Origin: an uncultured Clostridia bacterium
Lineage (GTDB): Bacteria > Bacillota > Clostridia > CAKSNL01 > HGM11501
DNA length: 64,000 bases
Reading direction: 5' to 3'
Assembly (NCBI GenBank): GCA_934476235.1
Contig: CAKSNL010000002.1
Location: forward strand, 186,001 to 250,000
Below, piece by piece: positions 43,462-52,910 of the stretch. Made by a program: the position numbers and the translations under genes. Positions within the stretch are counted from its first letter, which is position 1, and each line of letters starts with the position of its first letter. Below the pieces are notes generated by a model. The model saw only the letters and a list, made by a program, of their open reading frames with translations, did not search any database and was not told where the DNA came from.

Positions 43462-46400
43462 ATGTCGGTTTTAAGTGAGATTTTAAAAGAATCAGCCGAA
43501 TACTTAAAGATTAGGACTGCTGCCTTAAAAGGCGTCAGTCCTGTTCATATTCTGGGCGTTTCCGAATCGGAAAAGGCGCACCTTTTATACACGCTTTCCT
43601 CGGACATGAACAAAAAGCTTTTTATTGTCACGTCCAACGAGATAAGCGCGAAAAAGCTTGAGGCGGACATGCGCGTGATGGAAAATGACACCGTGCGCAT
43701 AAGCGAAAAGGAGCTTAACTTAAGGAAGGTGGACGCGCTCGGGCGCGACACGCTTTATGAAAAGCTCGCCCTTGTTTCGGCGGCGGAGAGCGCGAGGACG
43801 GTCATCGTCTCTGTCGGCGCGCTTTTGCAGCTTATCACACCGAGGGAGAAGTTTGACTCGGGGAAGATCGTCTTTAAGGTCGGCGATACATTTGATATAC
43901 CGGAGCTTTGCAAAAGGCTTACCGAGATCGGCTATACAAGGTGCGAGACCGTGGAAGGCAAGGGGTGCTTTTCCGTCCGCGGCGGAATAGTTGACATTTT
44001 TTCGCCGGGGGACGACGACCCTTTGAGAATGGAGTTTTTTGACGATGAGATAGATTCCTTGAGGCGCTTTTCCGTCGACTCGCAGAAATCGACGGAGAAA
44101 ATAGAATCCGCCGAAATAATCCCGGCGGATGACACGGACGAGACGGGCTCGCTTTTAAGCTATATAGATCCCGAATCCCTGGCGGTTATTGACGAGCCTC
44201 TGCGTGTGGCGGAATCGGCAAAGGCGATAAAGGCGGACATAGAGGAGCGCGTCAAGACCTTAATCGAGAACGGAAATATAGAATCCGTGCGCGAGAAATA
44301 TATAAACGATTATTCTAAGATTCTTACCGAGCTTTTGAAGATGCAGACGGTGAGCGTTTCGCTTCTTTCAAAAAGCACTCCGGATATACGCCCCAAAGAG
44401 ATGCTGACGCTTACGGTAAAATCGGTAAAGCCGTACGGCAAGAACTCCGAGCTTTTGGCTGAGGATGTTACCTACTACAAAATGCGCGGTTATAAAACGG
44501 TCATCATGGCGGGGTCGGACGAGAGGATCCGCCGTCTTACGGAATTTCTGACGGATAAGAATTTAAGCGTATCGACTGATGGCAGCGCTCTTCCCGAGCC
44601 GGGGACGGTGCTCCTTCTTCACGGCAGCTTATCCTCGGGCTTTGAGTACCCGCTTATAAAGACAGTTGTCATAAGCGACAGAGAGGTCAGCCCGGGATTT
44701 AAAAAGAAAAAGAAAAAAAGGGCGAAGGGCGAGGAGATACTAAGCTGCAGCGACCTTGTTCCCGGCGACTATGTCGTTCACGAGGCGCACGGAATCGGGC
44801 GCTTTGCCGGCATGCAGAGAATCAACACCGGAGGAAGCATAAAGGACTATCTTAAGATAGTCTACAGGGGCGACGATGTGCTCTATGTTCCCGCCGGCGC
44901 TTTGGATATGCTCCATAAGTATAAGAGCGGAACCGAAACCGAAGGCGAGCCTAAGGTTAAGCTAAACAAGCTCGGCGGAGCGGAGTGGAGAAAGACCAAA
45001 AGCAGCGTTAAGGCAAGCGTTGCCGCCCTGGCGGAAAAGCTTGTAAAGCTCTACGCCGAAAGAAGTGCGGCAAAGGGTCACCGTTTTTCGGAGGATACGC
45101 AGTGGCAGAGGGAATTTGAGGCGGAGTTCATTTATGATGAGACGGACGATCAGCTCCGCTCCATCGAGGAAATGAAGGAGGACATGGAGTCCGACAGACC
45201 GATGGACAGACTGCTTTTGGGCGATGTAGGCTTCGGGAAAACGGAGGTGGCGATGCGCGGGGCGTTCAAATGCGTGTCGGACGGGCTTCAGGTTGCCTAT
45301 CTCGTACCGACAACGGTGCTTGCAGCCCAGCAATACGCCGCGTTTTGCGAGAGAATGAAAAACTATCCCATCACCATTGAAATGCTCAGCCGATTTAAAA
45401 GCAAGAAGGCGGCGGACGATATCATAAGGCGCACGAAAAAGGGCGAGGTTGACATTTTAATCGGGACGCACAGGATGCTTCAGAAAAGCGTGAATTTTAA
45501 AAATCTCGGTCTTTTGATAATTGACGAGGAGCAGCGCTTCGGCGTTGCACATAAGGAGGCGATAAAAGAGCTTAAAAATAATATTGACGTGCTCTCGCTT
45601 TCGGCAACGCCCATTCCGAGGAGCCTTAACATGGCAATGATAGGGATAAGGGATATGAGTGTGTTGTCGGAGCCGCCGATGGACCGCCTCCCGGTTCAGA
45701 CCTTTGCCATGGAGTATAACAAAGAGGTTGTGAAGGAAGCGATCGTGCGCGAATTATCGCGCGGAGGGCAGGTCTACTATTTATACAACCGCGTTTCGGG
45801 GATATACAAAAAGGCGGAGGAGATTGCCGAAATGTTCCCCGATTTTAAGGTCGGGGTCGGTCACGGGCAGATGAACGAGACCGAGCTTGAAAACGTCATG
45901 ATGGACACGGTGGAGGGAAACATAGATATTCTTGTCTGCACCACGATAATAGAAACGGGACTGGATATCCCGAACGTCAACACTATCATAATAGAGGACG
46001 CCGATAAAATGGGGCTTGCCCAGCTTTATCAGCTGCGCGGAAGAGTTGGGCGTTCAAGCCGCCTGGCATATGCTTATCTTACCTACAGGCGCGACAAAGT
46101 GCTTTCCGAGATTGCGGAAAAAAGGCTTAAGGCGATCCGCGAGTTCACGGAATTCGGGTCGGGCTTTAAGATTGCGGCGCGCGACTTGGAGCTTCGCGGT
46201 GCCGGAAATGTGCTCGGGCCCGAGCAGTCGGGCTTTATGTCAAGCGTGGGATATGAGGTTTACTGCTCGCTTTTATCCGAGGCGGTTGCCGAGGCAAAGG
46301 GCGAGAAGGTGGAGGAGAAAAAGGAGTGCCTTATCGACCTTGACGTTAACGCGTATATTCCGGAGAGCTACATTTCTTCGCCTTCTTTGAGAATACAGGG

Positions 46401-46770
46401 CTATAAAAAAATTGCGGGAATCGAGGATCAGGCGGACAGTTACGCCGTTGCGGAGGAGCTTGAGGACAGATTCGGCGAAATTCCGGACGCGGTATACAGG
46501 CTTATCGACGTTGCTCTGATAAGGGCGGAGGCAAGAAAAATCGGAATCGCCGAGATTACGTACGCTAACGAAAAGCTCATTTTGTACCCCGAGCCGGAAA
46601 TGAAGAACATTCCGGGAATTATCGCCTCGCTTTCGGCTCTGTTCCGCGGGAAAGTGATGTTTTCAGCGTCCGGCAGGAACGCCATCCACATCCGCTGCGG
46701 CAAATTAAACCACGGCGATATGATAGAATTTGTTAAAAAAGTATTACAAAACTTGAAATCTTGCGAATAA
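43462..46770 (+). CDS. mfd: Transcription-repair coupling factor
   Basis: A 1102-residue superfamily 2 translocase that removes stalled RNA polymerase and recruits UvrA. Domains in order: UvrB-like N-terminal part, RNA-polymerase-interacting domain (PGDYVVHEAHGIGRFAGM near 435), helicase core with GDVGFGKTEVAMRGAF near 588, DEEQ box in LIIDEEQRFGV near 690 and the QLRGRVGRSSRLAYAYL motif VI near 857, then the C-terminal D7 domain. Slightly shorter than the Bacillus protein. Confidence 0.97.
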   Translation: MSVLSEILKESAEYLKIRTAALKGVSPVHILGVSESEKAHLLYTLSSDMNKKLFIVTSNEISAKKLEADMRVMENDTVRISEKELNLRKVDALGRDTLYEKLALVSAAESARTVIVSVGALLQLITPREKFDSGKIVFKVGDTFDIPELCKRLTEIGYTRCETVEGKGCFSVRGGIVDIFSPGDDDPLRMEFFDDEIDSLRRFSVDSQKSTEKIESAEIIPADDTDETGSLLSYIDPESLAVIDEPLRVAESAKAIKADIEERVKTLIENGNIESVREKYINDYSKILTELLKMQTVSVSLLSKSTPDIRPKEMLTLTVKSVKPYGKNSELLAEDVTYYKMRGYKTVIMAGSDERIRRLTEFLTDKNLSVSTDGSALPEPGTVLLLHGSLSSGFEYPLIKTVVISDREVSPGFKKKKKKRAKGEEILSCSDLVPGDYVVHEAHGIGRFAGMQRINTGGSIKDYLKIVYRGDDVLYVPAGALDMLHKYKSGTETEGEPKVKLNKLGGAEWRKTKSSVKASVAALAEKLVKLYAERSAAKGHRFSEDTQWQREFEAEFIYDETDDQLRSIEEMKEDMESDRPMDRLLLGDVGFGKTEVAMRGAFKCVSDGLQVAYLVPTTVLAAQQYAAFCERMKNYPITIEMLSRFKSKKAADDIIRRTKKGEVDILIGTHRMLQKSVNFKNLGLLIIDEEQRFGVAHKEAIKELKNNIDVLSLSATPIPRSLNMAMIGIRDMSVLSEPPMDRLPVQTFAMEYNKEVVKEAIVRELSRGGQVYYLYNRVSGIYKKAEEIAEMFPDFKVGVGHGQMNETELENVMMDTVEGNIDILVCTTIIETGLDIPNVNTIIIEDADKMGLAQLYQLRGRVGRSSRLAYAYLTYRRDKVLSEIAEKRLKAIREFTEFGSGFKIAARDLELRGAGNVLGPEQSGFMSSVGYEVYCSLLSEAVAEAKGEKVEEKKECLIDLDVNAYIPESYISSPSLRIQGYKKIAGIEDQADSYAVAEELEDRFGEIPDAVYRLIDVALIRAEARKIGIAEITYANEKLILYPEPEMKNIPGIIASLSALFRGKVMFSASGRNAIHIRCGKLNHGDMIEFVKKVLQNLKSCE

Positions 46771-46817
46771 TATAGTATTATTACAAGAAAGATATTATTT
46801 TACGGAGGATGTTAAAT

Positions 46818-47957
46818 ATGAAAAAAATGGTAAAGGCAATACTGTGCCTTACACTTGTGCTCACACTCGTTACCGGATGCACTGTGGTAAACGTGGCTAA
46901 GGTTGGAGAAGTGAACGGAGAACGCATTGCATTAAGTGAGTATAAATACCTGCTTACATTTGCCGAGCTTTATTTCGGCGCGGTCGACTATACGGACACA
47001 TTAAGCACCGTGTGCATGTATGACGCGTACACACGATCTTATATGTATAATGACGTTGCAAAGCTTTTGACAAAAGCCGGAAAGGCTGAGGACGGAAAGT
47101 CCATCTGGGAAAAGGAGATTGACGGGGATACTGTCGGCGACGCATTAAAGGCGCTTGTATTTGATAAGGCGGCGGAGCTTTCGCTTGTTGCTGCAAAGGC
47201 GGCGGAGCTTGAGGTGACGCTTACCGATGAGGAAACGGCGGCAATCACGGACGCGAAAAATTCGTTTATCGAGGGACTCGGCTCACGCGCAAAGTTTGAA
47301 GAAGCACTTTCTTCCGTTAAGATGACGGAAAAGGAGCTTACCGACATGTGGAAGAGCATGGTATTATCGGGCAAGCTTTCGGAGAAGCTGACGGGCGAGG
47401 ATGCTCTTACCGACGAGGCACTCTTAAAGTATTATAACGATAACTATGTAAGAGTTAAGCACATACTTATAAAGGTCGGCGATGAGGGCATTTCCGATCT
47501 TGACGCGGCAAAGGCAAAGGCGGCTGAGGTTATTTCTGAGCTTGACGGCGGAGCTGATTTTGAGGCGCTTATGACCAAGTATTCCGGCGACGTTGATTCT
47601 GACGGAAACGTTAACGGCGGAGCGACCGGATATGTATTTAAGTCTGGCGATTTTTCGAATCCCGCGTTTGAGGACGCTTCGTTTGCGCTTTCCGTGGGCG
47701 AGTACACAAAAGAGCCCGTGGAGGTTGACGCAAGCTATTCGGGATATCACATAATAAAAAGATATGCGCTTGAAGAGTCGTATTTCACATCGGATGAGGA
47801 CGGCATTAAGGAGACCGTTAAGAATGCGGTTACCGAGTCCGGATATTCCGATGCGATGGCAAACGAGCTTAAGAATGCGGACGTTAAAAAGTCCGAGTCC
47901 AAGATAAGGGGCGTTAAGCTTATTGATACGGCGACCGATACATCAGACGAGAAATAA
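46818..47957 (+). CDS. PrsA-like lipoprotein foldase (parvulin-type)
   Basis: A 379-residue predicted lipoprotein. Signal peptide with lipobox LVTGC (lipidated cysteine at about residue 21), an N-terminal SurA/PrsA-like helical region, and a parvulin PPIase domain beginning YVRVKHILIKVGDEG near 212 with SGDVDSDGNVNGGATGYVFK and YSGYHIIKRY. It should help fold secreted proteins outside the membrane. The ATG at 46818 is nine bases after GGAGG. Placement after mfd is common in Clostridia. Confidence 0.9.
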   Translation: MKKMVKAILCLTLVLTLVTGCTVVNVAKVGEVNGERIALSEYKYLLTFAELYFGAVDYTDTLSTVCMYDAYTRSYMYNDVAKLLTKAGKAEDGKSIWEKEIDGDTVGDALKALVFDKAAELSLVAAKAAELEVTLTDEETAAITDAKNSFIEGLGSRAKFEEALSSVKMTEKELTDMWKSMVLSGKLSEKLTGEDALTDEALLKYYNDNYVRVKHILIKVGDEGISDLDAAKAKAAEVISELDGGADFEALMTKYSGDVDSDGNVNGGATGYVFKSGDFSNPAFEDASFALSVGEYTKEPVEVDASYSGYHIIKRYALEESYFTSDEDGIKETVKNAVTESGYSDAMANELKNADVKKSESKIRGVKLIDTATDTSDEK

Positions 47958-47964
47958 TTGAATT

Positions 47965-48004
47965 CCTAAAGAGGCGGAAATTCTTTCGCCTCTTTAGGGG
48001 TTTT
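47965..48004 (+). terminator. Intrinsic terminator after the foldase gene
   Basis: CCTAAAGAGGCG and CGCCTCTTTAGG form a twelve-base-pair stem followed by GGTTTT. Confidence 0.85.
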
Positions 48005-48029
48005 AAAAAGAGAATCAAAGGAGTTAAAG

Positions 48030-48908
48030 ATGGTAAGAAGTATGACCGGCTACGGTCACTGTGAGGAGACTGTAAACGGAAGAAAGATAAGCGCGGAGAT
48101 AAAGTCGGTGAACCAGAGGTTTACGGACTTTAACATAAAGGTTCCGCGCCAGTTCGGCTTTCTTGAGGAGCCCTTAAGAAAGGCGGCGTCCGGGGTTATA
48201 AAGCGCGGCAAGGCGGATGTCACCGTGTCCGTGGTGGATTATAACGAGGACAGCGTTATGGTGCGCGCGAACACCGCGCTTGCGAAAAGCTATTATGAAG
48301 AGCTTAAAAGGCTTTCCGAGGAGCTTGGAGTTGACAATAACGCTAAGGTGACAAATATCGCCGTTTTCCCCGAGATATTCAAGGTGGACAAGCCGTCCGT
48401 CGATGAGGAAGGGCTTATTTCGGACGTTTTGGGCGTTTTTTCAAAGGCTCTTTCCGGCTTTGAAAAAATGAGGTGCGAAGAAGGCGAAAGACTGGGGAAG
48501 GACCTTCTTGAAAAGGGCGACGTTATTTTGTCCTATGTGGACGAGATAACAAAGAGAATGCCCGTTATCGTAAAGGCATATTCTGAGCGGCTCCGCACGA
48601 AGATGGAGGAAATCTTGTCCGGCGTTCCGGTGGACGAGGCAAGACTTTTAAACGAGGTTGCAATCTTTACGGACAAGATCAACGTGGACGAAGAAATGGT
48701 GCGCTTAAAAAGCCATGTATCGGAGCTTCACACGATAATTGAGGGGAACAACCCCGCGGGCAGAAAGCTTGACTTTCTTATTCAGGAGATAAACCGCGAG
48801 GTGAATACGACGGGCTCTAAGGCGAATGACGTTGAAACGACCAAAATGGTCGTTGAGCTTAAGACCGAAATAGAAAAGATGCGTGAACAGATACAGAATA
48901 TCGAGTGA
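48030..48908 (+). CDS. yicC: YicC/YloC family endoribonuclease
   Basis: A 292-residue protein opening MVRSMTGYGHCEETVNGRKI, the family signature, and ending DFLIQEINREVNTTGSKAND. YicC proteins are RNases implicated in small-RNA turnover and stationary-phase survival. It heads the conserved yicC-remA-gmk-rpoZ run. Ribosome site AAAGGAG. Confidence 0.94.
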   Translation: MVRSMTGYGHCEETVNGRKISAEIKSVNQRFTDFNIKVPRQFGFLEEPLRKAASGVIKRGKADVTVSVVDYNEDSVMVRANTALAKSYYEELKRLSEELGVDNNAKVTNIAVFPEIFKVDKPSVDEEGLISDVLGVFSKALSGFEKMRCEEGERLGKDLLEKGDVILSYVDEITKRMPVIVKAYSERLRTKMEEILSGVPVDEARLLNEVAIFTDKINVDEEMVRLKSHVSELHTIIEGNNPAGRKLDFLIQEINREVNTTGSKANDVETTKMVVELKTEIEKMREQIQNIE

Positions 48909-48918
48909 GGACAGGCTT

Positions 48919-49176
48919 ATGAGAATAATTAACATCGGATTCGGCAATATCGTAAACGCAATACATGTGGTGGCGGTCATTTCTCCGGAATCCGCACCCG
49001 TCAAAAGACTGGTGCAGGAGGCGCGCGAAAAGGGCAAGCTTATTGATGCGACCTACGGAAGAAGGACGAGAGCCGTTATTGTGACGGACAGTGATCATGT
49101 TATAACGTCGTCTGTGCAGCCTGATACGATAGCTCACAGATTTGACAGCGGGGAGGATGTTGGGATAGATGGCTAA
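48919..49176 (+). CDS. remA: RemA-like DNA-binding regulator
   Basis: An 85-residue RemA (DUF370) protein: INIGFGNIVNAIHVVAVISP and ATYGRRTRAVIVTDSDHVIT. In Bacillus it activates biofilm-matrix and osmoprotection genes as a ring-shaped DNA-binding oligomer. ATG 48919 is chosen over an upstream in-frame ATG inside yicC. It overlaps gmk by eight bases. Confidence 0.95.
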   Translation: MRIINIGFGNIVNAIHVVAVISPESAPVKRLVQEAREKGKLIDATYGRRTRAVIVTDSDHVITSSVQPDTIAHRFDSGEDVGIDG

Positions 49177-49783
49177 GGGGAGCATATTTATAGTATCGGG
49201 TCCTTCGGGAGTCGGCAAGGGAACGGTCGTTAAGAAAATTTTAGAGCGGAAGGAAGATATTTTCCTTTCCGTTTCGTGCACGACCAGAGCGCCGAGAGCC
49301 GGGGAGACCGAGGGCGAAAGCTATTACTATATTTCGAAAGAAGAATTTGAAAAACGCATAAAAGAGGGCTATTTCATTGAGTGGGAGCACTATGTGGATA
49401 ACTACTACGGCACGCCTAAGGCTCCGCTCATAAAGGCTTTGGAGGAAGGCAAGAGCAGTATACTTGAAATCGAAGTGAACGGGGCCTTCAAGGCTAAGGA
49501 AAGCTATCCGGACGCGGTTTTGGTTTTTGTCGCGCCTCCCGAAAACGAGGAGTTAAAGCGCAGAATCATGAAGCGCGACGAGGGCAACGAAACGGCTCTT
49601 GCGGCGCTGGATAAAAGAATCCGCCGTGCAAAGGAAGAATACGAGTTCATCAAGGATTACGACTACATAATAGTTAACGACGACGTTGAGGAATGTACGA
49701 TGTGCTTAAACGATATAATAAGAGCTGAAAGCATGAGAGTTAAAAACAATCACTGCCTTATCGAGAAGCTTAAAAAGGATTAA
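49169..49783 (+). CDS. gmk: Guanylate kinase
   Basis: A 204-residue GMP kinase: P-loop FIVSGPSGVGKGTVVK near residue 6 and SVSCTTRAPRAGETEG near 34. It converts GMP to GDP, the step after the purine pathway encoded upstream. Confidence 0.97.
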   Translation: MAKGSIFIVSGPSGVGKGTVVKKILERKEDIFLSVSCTTRAPRAGETEGESYYYISKEEFEKRIKEGYFIEWEHYVDNYYGTPKAPLIKALEEGKSSILEIEVNGAFKAKESYPDAVLVFVAPPENEELKRRIMKRDEGNETALAALDKRIRRAKEEYEFIKDYDYIIVNDDVEECTMCLNDIIRAESMRVKNNHCLIEKLKKD

Positions 49784-49802
49784 AAGAAAGGAACGAAGTA
49801 TT

Positions 49803-50015
49803 ATGATGATTTATCCGTCGGTAGACGAGCTTATGAAAAAATTTGACAGCCGTTACAGCATTGTTATTGCAACGGCAAAAAGAGCGAGAGAGCTTGAGGA
49901 CAAGGAAAATTCGGCTGAGCCTTTGGTTCGCACAATGTCCGAAAAGCCCGTGACGATTGCAGTTGAAGAGATATATGCCGGCAAGATCGGCTATAGCATA
50001 ACCCTCGGAAAATGA
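49803..50015 (+). CDS. rpoZ: RNA polymerase omega subunit
   Basis: A 70-residue omega subunit: MMIYPSVDELMKKFDSRYSI, VIATAKRARELEDKE near 18-32 and the KPVTIAVEEIYAGKIGY end typical of Clostridia. It assists RNA polymerase assembly. ATGA overlap with priA. The coaBC gene that often follows rpoZ is absent here. Confidence 0.95.
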   Translation: MMIYPSVDELMKKFDSRYSIVIATAKRARELEDKENSAEPLVRTMSEKPVTIAVEEIYAGKIGYSITLGK

Positions 50016-52420
50016 GTTCGGAAGCTCTGGCAAGGGTTTTGGTCGATACCGGAGTTTTTTCGCTTGACCGCGAGTTTTATTATAAGATTCCGGAGTCCGA
50101 AAAGGGAAAGCTCATGGTCGGTCATGCGGTTAAGGTTCCGTTCGGTCACGGGAAAAAGTCCGGCATCGTGATCGGCTTTGCGAATGAAGAGACCGAATAT
50201 GAGCTTAAGGAGATATCTGCGGTAAAAAAGGGCGGTCCGGTCGCGGACGAAAAAGCAATCGAGCTTGCATTTTTCATGCAGAAGATGTATATCGCTCCGT
50301 TTTTCGACTGCCTTAAGCTTTTGTGCCCGCCCGGCACCTTCGGAAAAGAGGATAAAAGGGTGAGGCTTTCGAAGGACTTTCGGGAGAGGGACGCCTTTTC
50401 GCCGATGCAGAAAAATATCCTCGCCTTCATTTCGGAGGAGGGAGGAGAGACGACGCTTGCCGCACTTAAGAACGAGTTCGGAAGCGCCGTGACCGGAATC
50501 ATAAAAAGTCTTGAGGGGAAAAAAGCCGTCGAAACGGTAAGATTCTCACGAAAGAATGCCTCCGAGCTTAAAAGAAAATATGTCTCGCTTAACACGGACA
50601 TGGAAAAAGCGCTTTCGCTTTTGAGTCCGCGCGCCGCGGCGCAAAGAGAGGCGGTCGCTCTTTTAAGCGACGGAGCAAGACCTTTGACCGAATTTAAAAA
50701 TCAGTCTGCCGTGCGTGCGCTTTCCGAAAAAGGCATAGCGGTAATTTATGACGAGGCAAAAAGGCGCGACCCGTTTAAGGAAAAGGACGTTAATGCCACG
50801 GCGAGCCTTGACCCGACAGATGAGCAGAGAGCGGCGCTTGAAAAAATAAATTCGCTTTCCGATAAGGAAAGCTACGGCGCGGTTTTGCTTCACGGCGTCA
50901 CCGGGAGCGGGAAGACCGAGGTCTACATGCAGGCGATCGACCGTGTGATAAAAAAAGGCAAAGGGGTCATCGTACTTGTTCCCGAGATTTCGCTGACTCC
51001 GCAGATGACGGACCGGTTTTTGGGGCGGTTCGGAGAAAATGTCGCGATACTCCACAGCATGCTCTCGGTAGGAGAGAGACTTGACGAGTGGATGCGCATA
51101 AAAAACGGTGAGGCTAAGGTCGTGATAGGCGCGCGGAGCGCGGTTTTTGCACCGCTTGACGATATCGGGCTCATCATAGTGGACGAGGAGCACGAAAACA
51201 CCTATAAATCGGAGCAGACGCCGAGGTACGACGCTGTCGAGGTCGCGAAGAAAAGATGCATGCAGCATAACGCGCTTTTGATTTTGGCATCGGCAACCCC
51301 GTCGGTCACAGATTATTATAAGGCATTGTCCGGCGAGTATGAGCTTATCAAAATGACAAAGCGCTATAACGAGATCAGCCTTCCTTTGATAGAGGCGGTC
51401 GATATGCGCTCTGAGCTTAAAAACGGAAACAGAAAAATGCTTTCCGTAAGGCTCCGCGAGGAGATAAGAAAGAACATTGAAAATAAGGAGCAGACGGTGC
51501 TTTTTTTGAACAGACGGGGATTTTCCACGTTCGTTTCGTGCCGCGACTGCGGCTATGTCGCTCTCTGTCCCGAGTGCTCGATAGCGCTGGTATACCATAA
51601 AAATACCGGGACATTAAACTGCCACTACTGCGGGTACAAAACCGCGGTGATGAAAAGCTGCCCGTCATGCTCATCTGCGCACATTAAATATTTCGGCACG
51701 GGAACGGAGAGACTCGAAGAGGAACTTAGAGAGACCTTTCCGTCGGCGGGCGTCATCAGAATGGACGTTGACACCGCGACAGGGAAAAACGCGCACGAGA
51801 AATTACTGAAAAAATTCAGCGAAGAAAAGATTGATATATTACTGGGCACACAGATGGTGTCAAAGGGGCTTGATTTTCCGAATATTTCGCTGGTCGGGGT
51901 CGTCGCGGCGGACATGTCGTTAAATATTGACGACTACAGGGCATCGGAACGCACGTTTGACCTTATCACTCAGGTGTGCGGAAGAGCCGGAAGAGGGAAA
52001 ATGCGCGGGCGCGCGGTTATTCAGACCTACAGTCCGGAAAATCCGGTTATCGGGTTTTCCAAAGAACAGGACTACGAAGGGTTTTATGAGTCGGAGATTG
52101 CGTACAGAAAAATGTTCGGCTATCCGCCGTTTTCAAATATCGTGTGCGTGTCCTTTTCATCGAAAAACGAGGCAAGCGTGAAAAATGCGTGTATTAAGAC
52201 CGAGGAGAGATTTAAAAAGCTCTTTGAGGGAGCGGACATAAAGCTATTTAAATCCGCCCCGTCGCCGCTTTACAAGATAAAAGGGCGTTTCAGATGGCGC
52301 TTCTGGTTTAAGGGGGAGGCGGACCTTAAAACGCGTGTGCTTCTGCGCGAACTGTATAAAGGATTCAAGGAGAAGGACGTTAAGATGGCGATAGCCGTTG
52401 ACCCTGTTAATATGGCATGA
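50012..52420 (+). CDS. priA: Primosomal protein N' (replication restart helicase)
   Basis: An 802-residue PriA. N-terminal DNA-binding part to about 250, helicase core with LLHGVTGSGKTEVYMQ near 293 and IIVDEEHENTYKSEQ near 388, then a zinc-binding region at about 510-555 with the pattern CRDCGY, CPECS, CHYCGY, CPSCS (eight cysteines). It reloads the replication fork machinery after collapse. Confidence 0.97.
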   Translation: MSSEALARVLVDTGVFSLDREFYYKIPESEKGKLMVGHAVKVPFGHGKKSGIVIGFANEETEYELKEISAVKKGGPVADEKAIELAFFMQKMYIAPFFDCLKLLCPPGTFGKEDKRVRLSKDFRERDAFSPMQKNILAFISEEGGETTLAALKNEFGSAVTGIIKSLEGKKAVETVRFSRKNASELKRKYVSLNTDMEKALSLLSPRAAAQREAVALLSDGARPLTEFKNQSAVRALSEKGIAVIYDEAKRRDPFKEKDVNATASLDPTDEQRAALEKINSLSDKESYGAVLLHGVTGSGKTEVYMQAIDRVIKKGKGVIVLVPEISLTPQMTDRFLGRFGENVAILHSMLSVGERLDEWMRIKNGEAKVVIGARSAVFAPLDDIGLIIVDEEHENTYKSEQTPRYDAVEVAKKRCMQHNALLILASATPSVTDYYKALSGEYELIKMTKRYNEISLPLIEAVDMRSELKNGNRKMLSVRLREEIRKNIENKEQTVLFLNRRGFSTFVSCRDCGYVALCPECSIALVYHKNTGTLNCHYCGYKTAVMKSCPSCSSAHIKYFGTGTERLEEELRETFPSAGVIRMDVDTATGKNAHEKLLKKFSEEKIDILLGTQMVSKGLDFPNISLVGVVAADMSLNIDDYRASERTFDLITQVCGRAGRGKMRGRAVIQTYSPENPVIGFSKEQDYEGFYESEIAYRKMFGYPPFSNIVCVSFSSKNEASVKNACIKTEERFKKLFEGADIKLFKSAPSPLYKIKGRFRWRFWFKGEADLKTRVLLRELYKGFKEKDVKMAIAVDPVNMA

Positions 52421-52436
52421 TTACGGAGGAATTTTT

Positions 52437-52898
52437 ATGGCAATAAGAGAAATAAGAAAAGCGCCCGATGAGATATTATATAAAAAATCGAGAACTGTTA
52501 CGGCGCTTGACGAGAGGCTTTTTGAGCTTCTTGACGATATGGCTGACACGATGTATGAGGCAAACGGAGTCGGTCTCGCGGCGGTTCAGGTCGGCGTTTT
52601 AAAGCGCGTCTGCGTGATTGACGACGGGGAGGGGCTTATCGAACTTATCAATCCCGTTATAGTGGAGGAATCCGGTTCTCAGACGGGGACGGAGGGCTGC
52701 TTAAGCTTTCCCGGCAAGTGGGGAATCGTGACGCGCCCCGACCGTGTTAAAGTGCGCTCGCTCGACCGCGAGGGAAACGAGGTCGAATTTACGGGAAGCG
52801 GACTTTTGGCGCGTGCGTTCTGCCATGAAATTGAGCATCTGGACGGACATGCCTTCACCGAGAAGGTGGAGCGCTTTGTGGACCCGGAAAAGGAGTAA
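52437..52898 (+). CDS. def: Peptide deformylase
   Basis: A 153-residue metalloenzyme removing the N-formyl group. The three motifs are GVGLAAVQVG (45-54), EGCLSFPG and FCHEIEHLDGHAF with the HExxH metal site near 131. ATG 52437 follows CGGAGG; the longer frame overlaps priA. Clustered with fmt, its functional partner. Confidence 0.97.
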   Translation: MAIREIRKAPDEILYKKSRTVTALDERLFELLDDMADTMYEANGVGLAAVQVGVLKRVCVIDDGEGLIELINPVIVEESGSQTGTEGCLSFPGKWGIVTRPDRVKVRSLDREGNEVEFTGSGLLARAFCHEIEHLDGHAFTEKVERFVDPEKE

Positions 52899-52910
52899 GG
52901 AGGGCGCTTT

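Noticed and set aside
50663..51598. A 311-codon frame antisense to priA
   Set aside because: priA is intact and strongly conserved on the plus strand; the antisense frame is a codon-bias shadow.
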